NCBI RefSeq assembly: GCF_017355365.1
Contig: NZ_JADIJR010000003.1
Location: 1-64,000, forward strand
DNA length: 64,000 nt
Origin: Microbacterium sp. SD291
Lineage (GTDB): Bacteria; Actinomycetota; Actinomycetes; Actinomycetales; Microbacteriaceae
Direction of reading: 5' to 3'
Position numbers and translations under genes: made by a program. The first letter of the stretch is position 1; each line of letters begins with the position of its first letter. Shown here piece by piece: positions 33,610-43,639 of the stretch. The notes beneath the pieces were generated by a model, which saw nothing but the letters and a program-made list of their open reading frames with translations, did no database searches and was not told the origin of the DNA.

Positions 33610-35958
33610 TCAGGTCGTCGCGGCGGGCCGCACCCTCACGTGGATGCTCTTCATGAGCGGCTGATCGCTCTGCGCACTGTAATCCGCAGGGCCGATCAGG
33701 ACGTTCATCTCCGGCATGTAGCCGGCCGCACTCCCTCGCGGGGTGTCGTACGCGACGGCGCGGTACTGCCGCAGCGCGCGCTGCGAGCCGTCCTTCGACG
33801 TGGCGACGATGTCCACGAGATCCCCGTGCCCGATTCCACGGTCCTGCATGTCGGCCGCGTTCATGAAGATCAGCTCCCGCAGGTTCTTCACGCCTCTGTA
33901 GCGGTCGTTGTTCGAGTAGATCGTGGTGTTCCACTGATCGTGGGAGCGCATCGTCTGCAGCACGAGCATGTCATCGGAGGGCGGGAGCACGTCATGCAGC
34001 GGCGGCGAGGAGAACTCCGCCTTCCCCGACTGGGTACGGAAGTCGAGGTCGCGCGCCGGCTGCGGGATGCGGAAGCCGTTCGGCTGCCTCACGAGTTCAT
34101 TGAACCCCTCGAATCCGGGCAGGACCTGCGCCATCACATCACGGATGACGTCATAGTCAGCGACGTACGACTCCCACGGCAGAGGGCTGTCGGGCATCGT
34201 GGCCCTCGCGATGCGCGCGATGATGTCGGGCTCCGACCGCAGGTGCTCGGATGCCGGCTTCTTCTTCCCCACCGAGAGATGCACCATGCTCATGGCGTCC
34301 TCCACGGTCTGCCCTTGGAGGCCTGACGACTGCTCGTCCGCCTCGGTGCGCCCGAGGCACGGCAGGATCAGCGCCTTCTTCCCGTGCACCAGGTGACTGC
34401 GGTTGAGCTTGGTGCTGACCTGCACTGTGAGCTCGCAGCTGCTCATGCCCTCCGCCGTGTAGACGGGGTCGGGGACGGCCGCGACGAAGTTGCCGCCCAG
34501 CGCGATGAACACCTTGACGGCACCCTCGTGCATGGCGCGGATGCTCGCGACGGTGTCGAGTCCCGGCTCTCGCGGCGAGGTGATCCCGAGGACCTCGTCG
34601 AGCCGGTCGAGAAGTGCGGCCGGTGCATGGTGATCGATGCCGCAGGTGCGGTTGCCCTGGACGTTGCTGTGCCCGCGCACGGGAGCCGGCCCTGCGCCGG
34701 GGCGGCCGATGTTGCCGCGGAGCAGCAGCACGTTCGTGAACTCGCGCACCATGTCGACCGCGTGCTCCTGCTGGCTGACGCCGAGGCACCAGCTGATGAT
34801 CGTCCTGTCCGCCTTCAGGTACAGGTCGCCGGCGTGCCGGAGCTGCCCCTCGGTCAGGCCGGACTGCAGCACGAGATCCTGCCACGACGTCGCGTCGACG
34901 AGAGCGCGGTACTCGTCCAATCCCTGCGTGTGCCGCTCGATGAAGTCGGCGGCGAGCACCGACGGGTCGGTCTCTGCCGCTTCGAACACGACCTTCGCGA
35001 CGGCGCGCATCAGCGCCATGTCGCCGCCGGGGCGCACCTGCAGATCGAGCGTCCCGGTCGCGTGCGTCTTGAACAACGCCATGTCGATGAAGTCGTGCGG
35101 GACGATCGTGCGCCGGGATGCCGCTTCCACGAGCGGATTGACGTGCACGACCTGTGCGCCGTTCTTCACCGCGTCGGAGAGCGCCGTGAGCATCCGCGGT
35201 GCGTTCGATGCCGCGTTCACGCCGATCAGGAACAGGAGGTCGGTCTGCTCCCAGTCTTCGAGAGTGGTCGTGCCCTTCCCCGTCCCGATGGACGCCTTCA
35301 GCGCGCGGCCGGAGGCCTCGTGGCACATGTTCGAGCAGTCCGGCATGTTGTTGGTGCCGTACTCGCGCATCATCAGCTGATAGATGAATGACGCCTCGTT
35401 GCTGAGTCGGCCCGAGGTGTAGAACGCAGCCGCGTCAGGGCTGTCGAGCCGTCTCAGCTCCTCGCCGATGAGGGCGAACGCGTCGTCCCAGCTGATCGGC
35501 GCATACCGATCGGTCTCCGGGTCGTATGCCATCGGCTCGGTGAGGCGCCCGGCGTTCTCGAGATCGAAGTCGGTCCATCCGGCGAGCTCGGTGACGGTGT
35601 GCTTCGAGAAGAAGCCGCTGCCGACGCGCTTGTGGGTCATCTCCCACGTGACGTGCTTCATGCCGTTCTCGCAGATGTCGAGCCGGAGGCCCTTCTGATC
35701 GTCTGGCCATGCGCACCCGGGGCAGTCGAAGCCCTTGATCGGGTGGTTCATCGTGAGCATCGCGAGGGCGCCGGTCACCGGGGCCTGCGACCGCACGAGC
35801 ACCTCGCCGACAGAGAGCGCGGCACCCCAGCCCGCGGCCGGGTGGTCGTACTCGCTCCAGGACCAGGGGCGATCCGTCCGGGGTCCGTATCCGCCCTGGC
35901 GCGGCACGTCGGGCATGAGTCCGAGCGCCACTCCCTGCTTCGTGTCTTCAGGATTCAC
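33610..35958 (-). CDS. FdhF/YdeP family molybdopterin oxidoreductase
   Basis: A 782-residue protein of the formate dehydrogenase alpha/YdeP family, with molybdopterin oxidoreductase domain I-III and a C-terminal molydopterin-dinucleotide binding domain (near 640-780). [16 protein letters not shown] near residue 70 is the YdeP-type N-terminus with only two Cys; the 4Fe-4S cluster motif of standard FdhA is absent. It is translationally coupled (GTGA) to the FdhD gene. In E. coli, YdeP is linked to acid resistance; the reaction is not settled. No partner subunits lie nearby. Confidence 0.9.
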   Translation of the reverse strand: MNPEDTKQGVALGLMPDVPRQGGYGPRTDRPWSWSEYDHPAAGWGAALSVGEVLVRSQAPVTGALAMLTMNHPIKGFDCPGCAWPDDQKGLRLDICENGMKHVTWEMTHKRVGSGFFSKHTVTELAGWTDFDLENAGRLTEPMAYDPETDRYAPISWDDAFALIGEELRRLDSPDAAAFYTSGRLSNEASFIYQLMMREYGTNNMPDCSNMCHEASGRALKASIGTGKGTTTLEDWEQTDLLFLIGVNAASNAPRMLTALSDAVKNGAQVVHVNPLVEAASRRTIVPHDFIDMALFKTHATGTLDLQVRPGGDMALMRAVAKVVFEAAETDPSVLAADFIERHTQGLDEYRALVDATSWQDLVLQSGLTEGQLRHAGDLYLKADRTIISWCLGVSQQEHAVDMVREFTNVLLLRGNIGRPGAGPAPVRGHSNVQGNRTCGIDHHAPAALLDRLDEVLGITSPREPGLDTVASIRAMHEGAVKVFIALGGNFVAAVPDPVYTAEGMSSCELTVQVSTKLNRSHLVHGKKALILPCLGRTEADEQSSGLQGQTVEDAMSMVHLSVGKKKPASEHLRSEPDIIARIARATMPDSPLPWESYVADYDVIRDVMAQVLPGFEGFNELVRQPNGFRIPQPARDLDFRTQSGKAEFSSPPLHDVLPPSDDMLVLQTMRSHDQWNTTIYSNNDRYRGVKNLRELIFMNAADMQDRGIGHGDLVDIVATSKDGSQRALRQYRAVAYDTPRGSAAGYMPEMNVLIGPADYSAQSDQPLMKSIHVRVRPAATT

Positions 35959-36803
35959 GGCGCTCCGATCTCGGTTGTCACCCGGTAAGGGTGCGAATAG
36001 ACGTTCATCGACCGCCCGCGCAGGAATCCGACGAGGGTCAGGCCGCGGGCCTCGGCCAGTTCCGCGGCGAGCGACGACGGCGCGGAGACTGCGGCGAGGA
36101 CCGGGATGCCCGCCATCGCCGCCTTCTGCACGAGCTCGAAGCTCGCCCGCCCGGAGACCTGCAGCACTGTGCCGCGCAGCGGAAGCCTGTCGTTCAGCAC
36201 CGCCCATCCGATGACCTTGTCGACGGCGTTGTGCCGCCCGACATCCTCCCTGAGCACGAGCATCTCACCGGTCGCGGTGTCGAACAGCGCGGCGGCGTGC
36301 AGGCCGCCGGTCTTGTCGAAGGCGTCCTGACGCGCGCGCAGTCGATCCGGGTAGCCGACGAGGTCCTGCGCCGAGACGGAGGCGTCGTCGCAGGAGACGT
36401 CGTACCGTGACACCGTCTCCACCGCCTCGATGCTCGCCTTGCCGCATACGCCGCACGAGCTCGTGGTGTAGAACGAGCGGGCGAGGTCGGGAGCGGGCGG
36501 CTGCACGCCGGGAGCGAGCGAGACATCGAGCACGTTGTAGGTGTTCTCGGCGCCTCCGGTGCCTGGGCCGCCGCAGTGGATCGCCGACCGGAACTCCCAC
36601 CCCGCGGAGATGACGCCTTCCGAGACGAGGAAACCGGCTGCGAGCTCGACATCATGGCCCGGAGTGCGCATCGTCACCGCGAGCGGCTCGCCGAGGACCC
36701 TGATCTCCAGCGGCTCCTCGACGGCGAGCGTGTCGGGTCGCCGATGCGAGTCCCCGTCCAGCGTGATCGTCAGCACTGGTCGTCGTGTCGTGATTCGCCC
36801 CAC
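35955..36803 (-). CDS. fdhD: Formate dehydrogenase accessory sulfurtransferase FdhD
   Basis: FdhD transfers sulfur from IscS to the molybdenum cofactor before insertion into formate dehydrogenases. The 282-residue protein shows [15 protein letters not shown] with the CxxC pair (about 119-122), [29 protein letters not shown] and the C-terminal [11 protein letters not shown]. It starts at a GTG with TACGCT 7 nt upstream (leaderless). It is cotranslated with the YdeP-type enzyme, its likely client. Confidence 0.95.
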   Translation of the reverse strand: MGRITTRRPVLTITLDGDSHRRPDTLAVEEPLEIRVLGEPLAVTMRTPGHDVELAAGFLVSEGVISAGWEFRSAIHCGGPGTGGAENTYNVLDVSLAPGVQPPAPDLARSFYTTSSCGVCGKASIEAVETVSRYDVSCDDASVSAQDLVGYPDRLRARQDAFDKTGGLHAAALFDTATGEMLVLREDVGRHNAVDKVIGWAVLNDRLPLRGTVLQVSGRASFELVQKAAMAGIPVLAAVSAPSSLAAELAEARGLTLVGFLRGRSMNVYSHPYRVTTEIGAP

Positions 36804-36810
36804 GGATCCG

Positions 36811-36816
36811 AGCGTA
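36811..36816 (-). promoter_or_regulatory. -10 box for leaderless fdhD transcript
   Basis: TACGCT is followed by seven bases and then the GTG at 36803. Confidence 0.5.
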
Positions 36817-36828
36817 CTCCTCGCCCGC

Positions 36829-37692
36829 TCAGCGTCGTCGCTGACACCTCGGGCAGTAGTGGCTCGAGCGGTTCATGAACGCCTCGCGTCGGACGTCTCC
36901 GCCGCAGCGGGGGCACGGCTGCCCGCCGCGACCGTAGGCGTTCAGCGAGTGCGCGAAGTACCCCGCCTGCCCGTTCACGTTGACGTACTGCGCATCGAAG
37001 CTGGTGCCGCCCTCGGCCAGCGCCTTCACGAGAACAGCGCGGACCTCGGCCAGCAGTCGCCGGACCGCCTGGGTCGACAGCGCGCTCGCGGGGGTCTCCG
37101 GATGGATGCGGGCTGCCCACAGCGACTCGTCGGCGTAGATGTTGCCGATGCCGCTGATCACCCCCTGATCGAGCAGGACCCGCTTGATCGCGCTGCCACG
37201 GCGCCGCAGCGACCCGCGGAAGGCCTCGTCGTCGAACTCGGGATCGATCGGGTCACGGGCGATGTGCGCCACCTGCGACGGGATCAGCGACCCGCCGTCG
37301 GAGACGAGGGCATCGACAGCGAGAGAGCCGAACGTGCGCTGGTCCGAGAAGACGACGGCGAGCTCGCCGTGCACCGGATGCTCGAGATGGATGCGGACGC
37401 GCTCATGCCGCTCTGCGGCCGCATCGGGCGTGCGCAGCAGCATCTGCCCGCTCATGCCGAGATGGGCGATCAGCGCGGCGTCACCGGCATCGACCGGCAG
37501 CCAGAGGAACTTGCCGCGACGCTCCGCCGCCGTGAAGGTGCGACCCTCCAGGCGCGCGACGAAGTCGGCGGCCCCCGCGGGGTGCCTGGTCAGCGCGCGC
37601 TCGTCGAAGACGCTCACTGCCGTGATCAGCGAGCCGATCGCGGCAGGTGCGAGGCCCGCGCGCACGACCTCGACTTCGGGAAGCTCAGGCAC
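36829..37692 (-). CDS. mutM: Formamidopyrimidine-DNA glycosylase
   Basis: MutM excises 8-oxoguanine and ring-opened purines. The 287-residue protein starts [10 protein letters not shown] with the catalytic Pro2 and Glu3, has the H2TH region ([20 protein letters not shown]), and the C-terminal zinc finger CPRCG...HYCPRCQ. It overlaps the upstream rnc stop by 8 nt, as in the conserved rpmF-rnc-mutM order. Confidence 0.97.
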   Translation of the reverse strand: MPELPEVEVVRAGLAPAAIGSLITAVSVFDERALTRHPAGAADFVARLEGRTFTAAERRGKFLWLPVDAGDAALIAHLGMSGQMLLRTPDAAAERHERVRIHLEHPVHGELAVVFSDQRTFGSLAVDALVSDGGSLIPSQVAHIARDPIDPEFDDEAFRGSLRRRGSAIKRVLLDQGVISGIGNIYADESLWAARIHPETPASALSTQAVRRLLAEVRAVLVKALAEGGTSFDAQYVNVNGQAGYFAHSLNAYGRGGQPCPRCGGDVRREAFMNRSSHYCPRCQRRR

Positions 37693-38377
37693 GATCGCCG
37701 AGAAGGCGCCAGGCGCTGAGCGCCGCAGCCATCTCCGCCGTCTTCTTGCTGCTGCCGTTGCCGGTCATGCTGACGTCTCCGACGAGCACGGTCGCGGTGA
37801 AGCGCCTGTCGTGATCCGGTCCGCTCGCCTCGACCGAGTACTGCGGGGGCGTCGCTCCGAGTCGCGCAGCGAGCTCCTGCAGGCTCGTCTTCGGATCCAT
37901 CGCCGCGCCGTAGCGCTCCGGGTCCGCGAGCAGCGGCTCGGTCAGTCGCAGTACCAGGGTGGTCGCCGCTTCAGGGCCGGCCGAGAGGTACGTCGCGCCG
38001 ATGACCGCTTCCATGGTGTCTGCGAGGATCGAGTCCTTGTCGCGCCCGCCGGTCTGCTCCTCGCCTCGGCCGAGCCGCAGATGGCTGCCCAGATCGATCG
38101 CACGGGCGACCTCTGCGAGGGCGACGGTGGAGACGACGCTCGCGCGCCGCTTCGCCAGCTCGCCCTCATCGAGACCGGGATGCGTGGTGAACAGCATCAC
38201 GGTGACGGCCTGGCCGAGCACCGAGTCGCCGAGGAACTCGAGTCGCTCGTTGTGCGGAATGCCGCCGTGCTCGTACGCGTAGGAGCGGTGGGTGAGAGCC
38301 AACTCCAGAAGCTCCGCGTCGATGTCGACGCGGAGCTTCTCAGGGAGAGGTCTCGTCCCCCGAGGGACCTCTGTCAC
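37685..38377 (-). CDS. rnc: Ribonuclease III
   Basis: RNase III cuts double-stranded RNA, including rRNA precursors. The 230-residue protein shows the signature [16 protein letters not shown] (about 42-57), [15 protein letters not shown] and a C-terminal dsRNA-binding domain ([20 protein letters not shown]...). The start is GTG. It lies 13 nt after rpmF in the coaD/yceD-rpmF-rnc-mutM string. Confidence 0.96.
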   Translation of the reverse strand: MTEVPRGTRPLPEKLRVDIDAELLELALTHRSYAYEHGGIPHNERLEFLGDSVLGQAVTVMLFTTHPGLDEGELAKRRASVVSTVALAEVARAIDLGSHLRLGRGEEQTGGRDKDSILADTMEAVIGATYLSAGPEAATTLVLRLTEPLLADPERYGAAMDPKTSLQELAARLGATPPQYSVEASGPDHDRRFTATVLVGDVSMTGNGSSKKTAEMAAALSAWRLLGDRA

Positions 38378-38390
38378 GATGGTTCGCGAC

Positions 38391-38600
38391 TCAGACGTCT
38401 GCGACCTTGCGGCCCTTGTACTCCAGGAAGAGCTCGGTGCCCTGCGAGTCGGTGACGACCTTCGCCTGGTGAGGGCGGCTGTAGACGACCTTGCCGTTCT
38501 CGATCGTCTTGACGAGCGCGATGGGCGCCGCCTTCCACTGCGCGCGACGCGAGCGGGTGTTCGAACGGGATACCTTGCGCTTCGGGGGGTTACCAGCCAT
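38391..38600 (-). CDS. rpmF: 50S ribosomal protein L32
   Basis: A 69-residue protein beginning [23 protein letters not shown], the L32 consensus. It lacks the four Cys of zinc-binding L32, so it is the zinc-independent type common in actinobacteria. It lies 2 nt after yceD, whose product is conserved upstream of rpmF. Confidence 0.95.
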   Translation of the reverse strand: MAGNPPKRKVSRSNTRSRRAQWKAAPIALVKTIENGKVVYSRPHQAKVVTDSQGTELFLEYKGRKVADV

Positions 38601-38602
38601 GA

Positions 38603-39163
38603 CTAGCTCTCTTCTTTCTCGGCGGCACGGCTCTCTGCCTTGCCGTCCTGGTCTGTGATCTGCTGGAGCGCACTCCATCGAGGATCGATGGGAGCGGCCT
38701 GCTCCGTCCCGGTGCTCTCGGTCAGCCTTTCGCCCGTATTCGGGTCGAGACCCGGGCAATCCGGCTGACACACCGGCTGAAATGGAAGCGACAATACGGC
38801 CGCATCCCTGACGAGAGTTTCAAGATCCACGTGGTCGTCTTGAACCTCGAAGTCAGTTTCTTCCTGACCAGGATACGCGAAAAGCTCCTGGAACTCGACT
38901 TCGACCGGCCGAGTGATCTCGAGGAGGCATCTTCCGCACACCCCGGAGTACTCCGCATCCGCTGCTCCGGAGACGAGGATGCCTTCGTGGACGGACTCCA
39001 GACGGACGTCGAGATGCATCTCGGAGCCCTTCTCGTAGGTGACGATCCCCTCGCCCCACTGCTCGGCCAGGGAGACCGTGAAGGCGTGTTCGCGCATCTC
39101 CCCCGGCCGGCGGACGATGTCGCGGACGGGGAGGACGAAAGGGCCGCTCATTCGGGATCGCAC
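38603..39163 (-). CDS. YceD/DUF177 family protein
   Basis: A 186-residue protein with the DUF177 pattern: the Cys pair CGRCLLEIT and the C-terminal CQPDCPG (about 118-155) and an acidic FELFAYPGQEETDFEV region. The family is linked to rRNA processing and 23S maturation in plants and E. coli and is always upstream of rpmF. The GTG at 39163 is preferred over the ATG at 39151 because TAGACT lies exactly 6 nt before it. Without that -10, the ATG would be chosen. Confidence 0.9.
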   Translation of the reverse strand: MRSRMSGPFVLPVRDIVRRPGEMREHAFTVSLAEQWGEGIVTYEKGSEMHLDVRLESVHEGILVSGAADAEYSGVCGRCLLEITRPVEVEFQELFAYPGQEETDFEVQDDHVDLETLVRDAAVLSLPFQPVCQPDCPGLDPNTGERLTESTGTEQAAPIDPRWSALQQITDQDGKAESRAAEKEES

Positions 39164-39169
39164 GGTTCC

Positions 39170-39175
39170 AGTCTA
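39170..39175 (-). promoter_or_regulatory. -10 box for leaderless yceD-rpmF-rnc-mutM transcript
   Basis: TTAGACT is followed by GGAACC and GTG. It decides the yceD start and probably drives the ribosomal L32 operon. Confidence 0.55.
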
Positions 39176-39216
39176 ACGATCCCCTCTGGGAATCGCCCGG
39201 CCAGGGACTCCGTCGG

Positions 39217-39714
39217 TCAGATGCCGCGGCCGCCGGTGTCGAGGAAGGCCGCCACCGCCCGCGGGACGAACGGCGTCACGTCGCCGCCGAGACCCGCGAC
39301 CTGGCGGACGAGCGAGCTGGATACCATGGCGTGCGACGGGTCCGGCAGCAGGAAGACCGTCTCGATGCCTGCGAGGTGGCGGTTGACGATCGCCATGGGT
39401 GATTCGTAGGCGACATCGATCTGCGAGCGGATGCCCTTGACCAGGACTCCGGCGCCTACATCGCGTGCGTAGTCGACCAGGAGACCCATGCTCCACGACC
39501 CGATGACGATGTCGCCGGCCATGCCGTCTTCGGCGATGGACTGCTCGAGGAGGGCGAGTCGCTGCGCGATCGGAAGCATCGCCTCCTTGCCGGGGTTGTG
39601 CACGACCAGCACGTGCAGCTCGTCGTACAGCGACGCCGCCCGGCGGATCACGTCGAGGTGACCGAGTGTCGGCGGATCGAACGAACCCGGGACGACGGCG
39701 ATCCGACTGCTCAT
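39217..39714 (-). CDS. coaD: Phosphopantetheine adenylyltransferase
   Basis: CoaD makes dephospho-CoA from phosphopantetheine and ATP. The 165-residue protein has the nucleotidyltransferase [19 protein letters not shown] (TxGH motif) near the N-terminus and the [25 protein letters not shown]-terminus with SSxLVR. Its ATG overlaps the stop of an upstream mini-ORF; GAAGGAG stands about 8 nt ahead. Confidence 0.96.
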   Translation of the reverse strand: MSSRIAVVPGSFDPPTLGHLDVIRRAASLYDELHVLVVHNPGKEAMLPIAQRLALLEQSIAEDGMAGDIVIGSWSMGLLVDYARDVGAGVLVKGIRSQIDVAYESPMAIVNRHLAGIETVFLLPDPSHAMVSSSLVRQVAGLGGDVTPFVPRAVAAFLDTGGRGI

Positions 39715-39746
39715 TCAGACTCCTTCGATCGCTCGGCGCACGACAT
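39711..39746 (-). other. Leaderless mini-ORF coupled to coaD
   Basis: TAGGCT (complement of 39753-39758) is followed by six bases and an ATG that opens an 11-residue frame, [11 protein letters not shown]. Its TGA overlaps the coaD ATG (ATGA). The coaD ribosome site is inside it. It probably marks the transcript start and couples translation to coaD. Confidence 0.4.
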
Positions 39747-39765
39747 GGAACCAGCCTAGGGCACG

Positions 39766-41940
39766 TCAGTTCTTCGCCAGCGCCGCCCGATCGTCCTCGC
39801 TCACCTGGCGCGCGATCGCGTCACGCAGGCCAGGATGTGCGGCGAGATCGGGATCGGCCGAGAGGATGCCCTCGGCGAGCTCTCGCGCGCGGAGGATGAG
39901 GCCGGAGTCCTTCACCACGCGCAGCAGCTTGAGCGAGGAGCGCGCGCCCGCCTGCGCCGCGCCGAGCACGTCCCCCTCGCCCCGGAGCTCGAGATCGACC
40001 TCGGCGAGGGCGAACCCGTCCAGAGTCGATGCGACCGCGTCGACGCGGTCCCTGGCGACCGACCCGGCGTCGGCCTCGGTGACCAGCAGGCAGAGGCCCG
40101 GCACTCCGCCGCGGCCGACACGGCCGCGCAGCTGATGCAGCTGCGACACGCCGAACCTGTCGGCGTCGAGCACGATCATGGTCGAGGCGTTGGGTACGTC
40201 GACGCCGACCTCGATCACCGTGGTGGCGACCAGCAGATCGATGTCACCGCGGGCGAAGGACTGCATCACGGCATCCTTCTCGTCCGAAGGCATGCGCCCG
40301 TGCAGGACGGCGCGTCGAAGCCCGCCGAGTGTCGGATGGGTGGACAGCGCTTCGTCGAGCTGGACGACTCCCCATCGCGGGCCGTTCGCGCCTTCGGGCT
40401 GCGGGGCGAGCTGCTCCCCCGCCTCGGCCGTCTTCTTCGCGGTGTCGATCGCGGCGCACACCGCGAACACCTGACGGCCCTGTGCTATCTCCTCGGCGGC
40501 GCGCCCCCAGACGCGGTTGAACCACCCGGGGTGCTCCGTGAGCGGCGCCACGAACGTCTCGATGCCTGCGCGCCCGGCCGGCATCGTCCTGATGACGGAG
40601 GTGTCCAGATCGCCGAAGACCGTCATCGCGACGGTCCGCGGGATAGGCGTCGCCGTGAGCACCAGCGCGTGCGGGCTCGATCCCTTGGCACGGAGCGCCT
40701 CGCGCTGCTCGACGCCGAAGCGGTGCTGCTCGTCGACCACGACGAGCCCGAGGTCGGCGAACGTCGTCTTCTCGCCGAGCAGCGCATGGGTGCCGATCAC
40801 GATGAGCGCCTGCCCCGACGCCACGCGGAGCGCGGCCCTGCGCCGCTCGGCCGCGGGCATCTGCCCTGTGAGCAGCGTCGGCATCACGAGCGGCGCGAGC
40901 ACCGGCCCCAGCATCTTCGCGATCGATCTCAGATGCTGGCCGGCGAGCACCTCGGTCGGCGCGATGAGCGCGGCCTGGCCGCCCGACTCGGCGACCTGCA
41001 GCATCGCGCGGAGCGCGACGAGCGTCTTACCGGAGCCGACCTCGCCCTGGACGAGACGGTTCATCGGCCATGAGCCGACCAGGTCGGAGGCGATCTGCTC
41101 GCCCACCGTCTCCTGATCGGCGGTGAGCGTGTACGGCAGCGTCGCGTCGAACCGCTCGAGGAGTCCTCCCGGCTTCGCCGGCCTGGAGGTCGCAGCCAGT
41201 GCCCTGACCGCCTCGCGCTGCTGGAGGAGCGCGGTCTGCAGCGTGAGCGCCTCGTGCATCCGGAGTGTCCGGACGGCGGGGTCGATGTCATTGCGGGTGC
41301 GCGGCCTGTGGATCAGCTCGATCGCCTCGCGCGCCGTGAGCAGCTCCTCCCGCGCCCTGACGTCGTCCGTGAGAGGGTCGGGCACGTCGACCAGCGCATC
41401 CAGGACGCGACCGACGAACTTGGCGATCTGCCACGTCTGCAGGCTCGCGGTGGCGGGGTAGATCGGGATCAGCACCGCCGCCCTGGCGTCCGCCCGCCTG
41501 CGCGCGGCGTCCTCATCGTCGAAGAGCTCGTACTCCGGGTGAGCGAACTGGGTGACGCCGTTGAACTCGCCGACCTTCCCGGAGAAGACCCCCCGGCGCC
41601 CGACGGCCAGCTCGTCCGAGCGCCATTTGGCGGCGCTCAGGTGCTTCGCGAAGAAGGTGAGCGACATCCGGCCGATCCCGTCGCCGATGATCACGTCGAC
41701 CATCGCACCCTTGCGGTTGCGCATCGCGCGGGCGCTCGAGGACAGCACCTCGGCGACGATCGTGACCGTCTCGCCGAGAGGCAGGTCCCTGATCGGCGTG
41801 AGCTCACCCGGATCCGCGTAGCGCCGTGGGTAGTGCGAGAGCAGATCGCCGACGCTGAGCATGCCGAACGCCCGGTTCAGGGTCTTCGCGGGGGCGGCGC
41901 CGAGCGCGTCCTCCAGCGACGAATCGAGGGTGAGCGGCAT
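39766..41940 (-). CDS. recG: ATP-dependent DNA helicase RecG
   Basis: RecG reverses stalled forks and branch-migrates recombination intermediates. The 724-residue protein has an N-terminal wedge (OB-like, residues 60-170), then the helicase core: VQGEVGSGKTLVALRAM, DEQHRFGVEQRE, LTATPIPRTVAMTVFGD, TTVIEVGVDVPNASTM and HQLRGRVGRGG. The TRG motif lies at the end (ARSSLKLLRVVKD). A TAGAGT -10 seven nt before the ATG implies a leaderless transcript. Confidence 0.97.
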   Translation of the reverse strand: MPLTLDSSLEDALGAAPAKTLNRAFGMLSVGDLLSHYPRRYADPGELTPIRDLPLGETVTIVAEVLSSSARAMRNRKGAMVDVIIGDGIGRMSLTFFAKHLSAAKWRSDELAVGRRGVFSGKVGEFNGVTQFAHPEYELFDDEDAARRRADARAAVLIPIYPATASLQTWQIAKFVGRVLDALVDVPDPLTDDVRAREELLTAREAIELIHRPRTRNDIDPAVRTLRMHEALTLQTALLQQREAVRALAATSRPAKPGGLLERFDATLPYTLTADQETVGEQIASDLVGSWPMNRLVQGEVGSGKTLVALRAMLQVAESGGQAALIAPTEVLAGQHLRSIAKMLGPVLAPLVMPTLLTGQMPAAERRRAALRVASGQALIVIGTHALLGEKTTFADLGLVVVDEQHRFGVEQREALRAKGSSPHALVLTATPIPRTVAMTVFGDLDTSVIRTMPAGRAGIETFVAPLTEHPGWFNRVWGRAAEEIAQGRQVFAVCAAIDTAKKTAEAGEQLAPQPEGANGPRWGVVQLDEALSTHPTLGGLRRAVLHGRMPSDEKDAVMQSFARGDIDLLVATTVIEVGVDVPNASTMIVLDADRFGVSQLHQLRGRVGRGGVPGLCLLVTEADAGSVARDRVDAVASTLDGFALAEVDLELRGEGDVLGAAQAGARSSLKLLRVVKDSGLILRARELAEGILSADPDLAAHPGLRDAIARQVSEDDRAALAKN

Positions 41941-41947
41941 GGCCTCG

Positions 41948-41953
41948 ACTCTA
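41948..41953 (-). promoter_or_regulatory. -10 box for leaderless recG transcript
   Basis: GGTAGAGT is followed by seven bases and the ATG at 41940. Confidence 0.55.
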
Positions 41954-42036
41954 CCGATGCCCGCCGACGTCGCACGTCACCGGGTCGCCTTGCGATCCCG
42001 CCGCGGCGACTGCCTCACGAGGCGCGGGGTCTGTCG

Positions 42037-42042
42037 TATCGT
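42037..42042 (+). promoter_or_regulatory. -10 box for leaderless rsmD transcript
   Basis: TATCGT is followed by GAACGG and the GTG at 42049. It supports that start. Confidence 0.55.
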
Positions 42043-42048
42043 GAACGG

Positions 42049-42651
42049 GTGACCAGGATCATCGCAGGGCGTGCTCGGGGCGCCCGGCTCGAGGTGCCGA
42101 GCGCAGGAACCAGGCCGACCAGCGATCGCGTGCGCGAGTCCCTCTTCGGCGCCCTCGAATCCGCCGACGCCATCGACGGCGCCCGCGTGCTCGACCTCTA
42201 TGCGGGGTCCGGCGCGCTCGGCCTCGAGTCCCTCAGCCGCGGGGCGGCGGCGGTCGACCTCGTCGAGCGCGGACGCCCCGCAGCCGCGATCGTGCGCCGC
42301 AACGCGGCCGCAGTCGCCAAGGCGAGCGGCCTGACGACCGCCCGGGTGCACGAGAGCGCCGTCCGCAGCTTCCTGCAGCGCGCCTCCGGGCCGTTCGACC
42401 TGGTCTTCTCCGACCCGCCGTACGACCTCGACGACGAGGCGATGACGGCTGACCTGATCGCCCTCGCACCGCTCCTGTCCGAGGACGCCGTCGTGATCGT
42501 CGAACGCGCACGTCGCTCGACGCCGCCGGATTTCGCCGCCGCGGCACTCGAGTCGATCCGCGATCGGAACTACGGCGACACCACCCTGTGGTGGGCGGCG
42601 CCCGCGGTCGCCCGCGAGGCTCAGCCGGACGCGGAGTCCCAGTCCCGGTAG
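42049..42651 (+). CDS. rsmD: 16S rRNA (guanine-966-N2)-methyltransferase RsmD
   Basis: The 200-residue protein starts VTRIIAGRARGARLEVP, carries motif I VLDLYAGSGALGLESLSRGA (about 45-64) and the NPPY-like DPPYDLDDEAM (about 122). The GTG start is set by the TATCGT -10. In the first residues the RPTSDRVRESLF motif of the family is clear. Its last 31 nt overlap the end of the convergent thiL gene. Confidence 0.95.
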   Translation: MTRIIAGRARGARLEVPSAGTRPTSDRVRESLFGALESADAIDGARVLDLYAGSGALGLESLSRGAAAVDLVERGRPAAAIVRRNAAAVAKASGLTTARVHESAVRSFLQRASGPFDLVFSDPPYDLDDEAMTADLIALAPLLSEDAVVIVERARRSTPPDFAAAALESIRDRNYGDTTLWWAAPAVAREAQPDAESQSR

Positions 42652-43616
42652 GGATCCCAGCCGGATACGTCGACCTTCTGCTCGTCGCAGAGCAGATCGT
42701 GGTCGCCGCGCGTGCGGACCTCGCCGATGACCCGGAAGCCGGGTGGCAGGATGCCCGAGGGGAACGTGGCGAGGAGCGCGTGGTCCTCTCCCCCGGCCAG
42801 TGCCCGTGCCGGATCGTCTCCGAGTGCGGCGCGGTCGAGCGCGATGGTGACGCCGGATGCTGCCGCAAGGCGGCGCGCATCGAGCGCGAGTCCGTCCGAG
42901 ATGTCCATCATCGCGGTCGCGCCGGCCGTCGCCGCGACGGGCCCCAGACCGATCGGCGGGTTCGGCCGGAGCTGTGCCGAGAGCGCGGAGCTCTCTCCTT
43001 CGGCGAGTCGTGCGAGGTCGACGGGGATCGGCGTCTCCCCGTCGCGGAATCGTCCGAACAGGACAGCCAGTCCGCGCGCCGCGTGCCCGAGCTCTCCGGC
43101 GACGGCCACCACCTCGCCGGGGCTCGCGCCGTCGCGGGTCACTGCGCGACGGCCCTCCAGATCACCGAGGGCCGTCACCGCCACGGTGAGGACGTCGGAG
43201 ACGGTGAGGTCTCCCCCGACGACCGCGCAGCCGGGGGCGAGCGCGGCGCACGCCTCGCGGAATCCGTCGGCGAGGCGCTCGACGAACGACAGACGCAGAT
43301 CGCGAGGCACCGCGAGCGCCACGAGCAGCGCCGTGGGCCGCGCCCCCATCGCCGCCACGTCGGCGAGATTCACTGCGGCCGCCTTCCAGCCGAGGTCGTA
43401 GCCGCTCGACCATGCGAGGCGGAAGTCGGGGCCGTGCACGAGCGTGTCCGTCGTGGCCACGACCGTGCCGGACGGTGCGGCGATCACGGCGGCGTCGTCT
43501 CCCGGGCCGATCAGCGTGTGCGAGCCGGGGGCGGTGCGGACGAGGATCGCCCGCAGGATCTCCCCTTCGGAGAGGTCGCCGAGGCGCGGGCCATCGTCTT
43601 CGGGTCGGGAGGGCAT
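42621..43616 (-). CDS. thiL: Thiamine-monophosphate kinase
   Basis: ThiL phosphorylates thiamine monophosphate to thiamine diphosphate. The 331-residue protein has IGPGDDAAVI (about 41-50), TDTLVHGPDFRLAW, DLGWKAAAVNLADVAAMGARPTALL, GGDLT and the C-terminal MMDISDGLALDARRLAAASGV and GGEDHALLATFP. The ATG is 7 nt after a TACCTT -10 (leaderless). It is divergent from the DUF3515 gene across 23 nt. Confidence 0.95.
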   Translation of the reverse strand: MPSRPEDDGPRLGDLSEGEILRAILVRTAPGSHTLIGPGDDAAVIAAPSGTVVATTDTLVHGPDFRLAWSSGYDLGWKAAAVNLADVAAMGARPTALLVALAVPRDLRLSFVERLADGFREACAALAPGCAVVGGDLTVSDVLTVAVTALGDLEGRRAVTRDGASPGEVVAVAGELGHAARGLAVLFGRFRDGETPIPVDLARLAEGESSALSAQLRPNPPIGLGPVAATAGATAMMDISDGLALDARRLAAASGVTIALDRAALGDDPARALAGGEDHALLATFPSGILPPGFRVIGEVRTRGDHDLLCDEQKVDVSGWDPYRDWDSASG

Positions 43617-43623
43617 GGAGTCA

Positions 43624-43633
43624 AAGGTAGCCT
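43624..43633. promoter_or_regulatory. Overlapping divergent -10 boxes for thiL and the DUF3515 gene
   Basis: On the plus strand TAGCCT (43628-43633) is followed by GGAACC and ATG 43640. On the minus strand TACCTT (complement of 43624-43629) is followed by seven bases and the thiL ATG. Both share the TA step at 43628-43629. Both products would be leaderless. Confidence 0.6.
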
Positions 43634-43639
43634 GGAACC

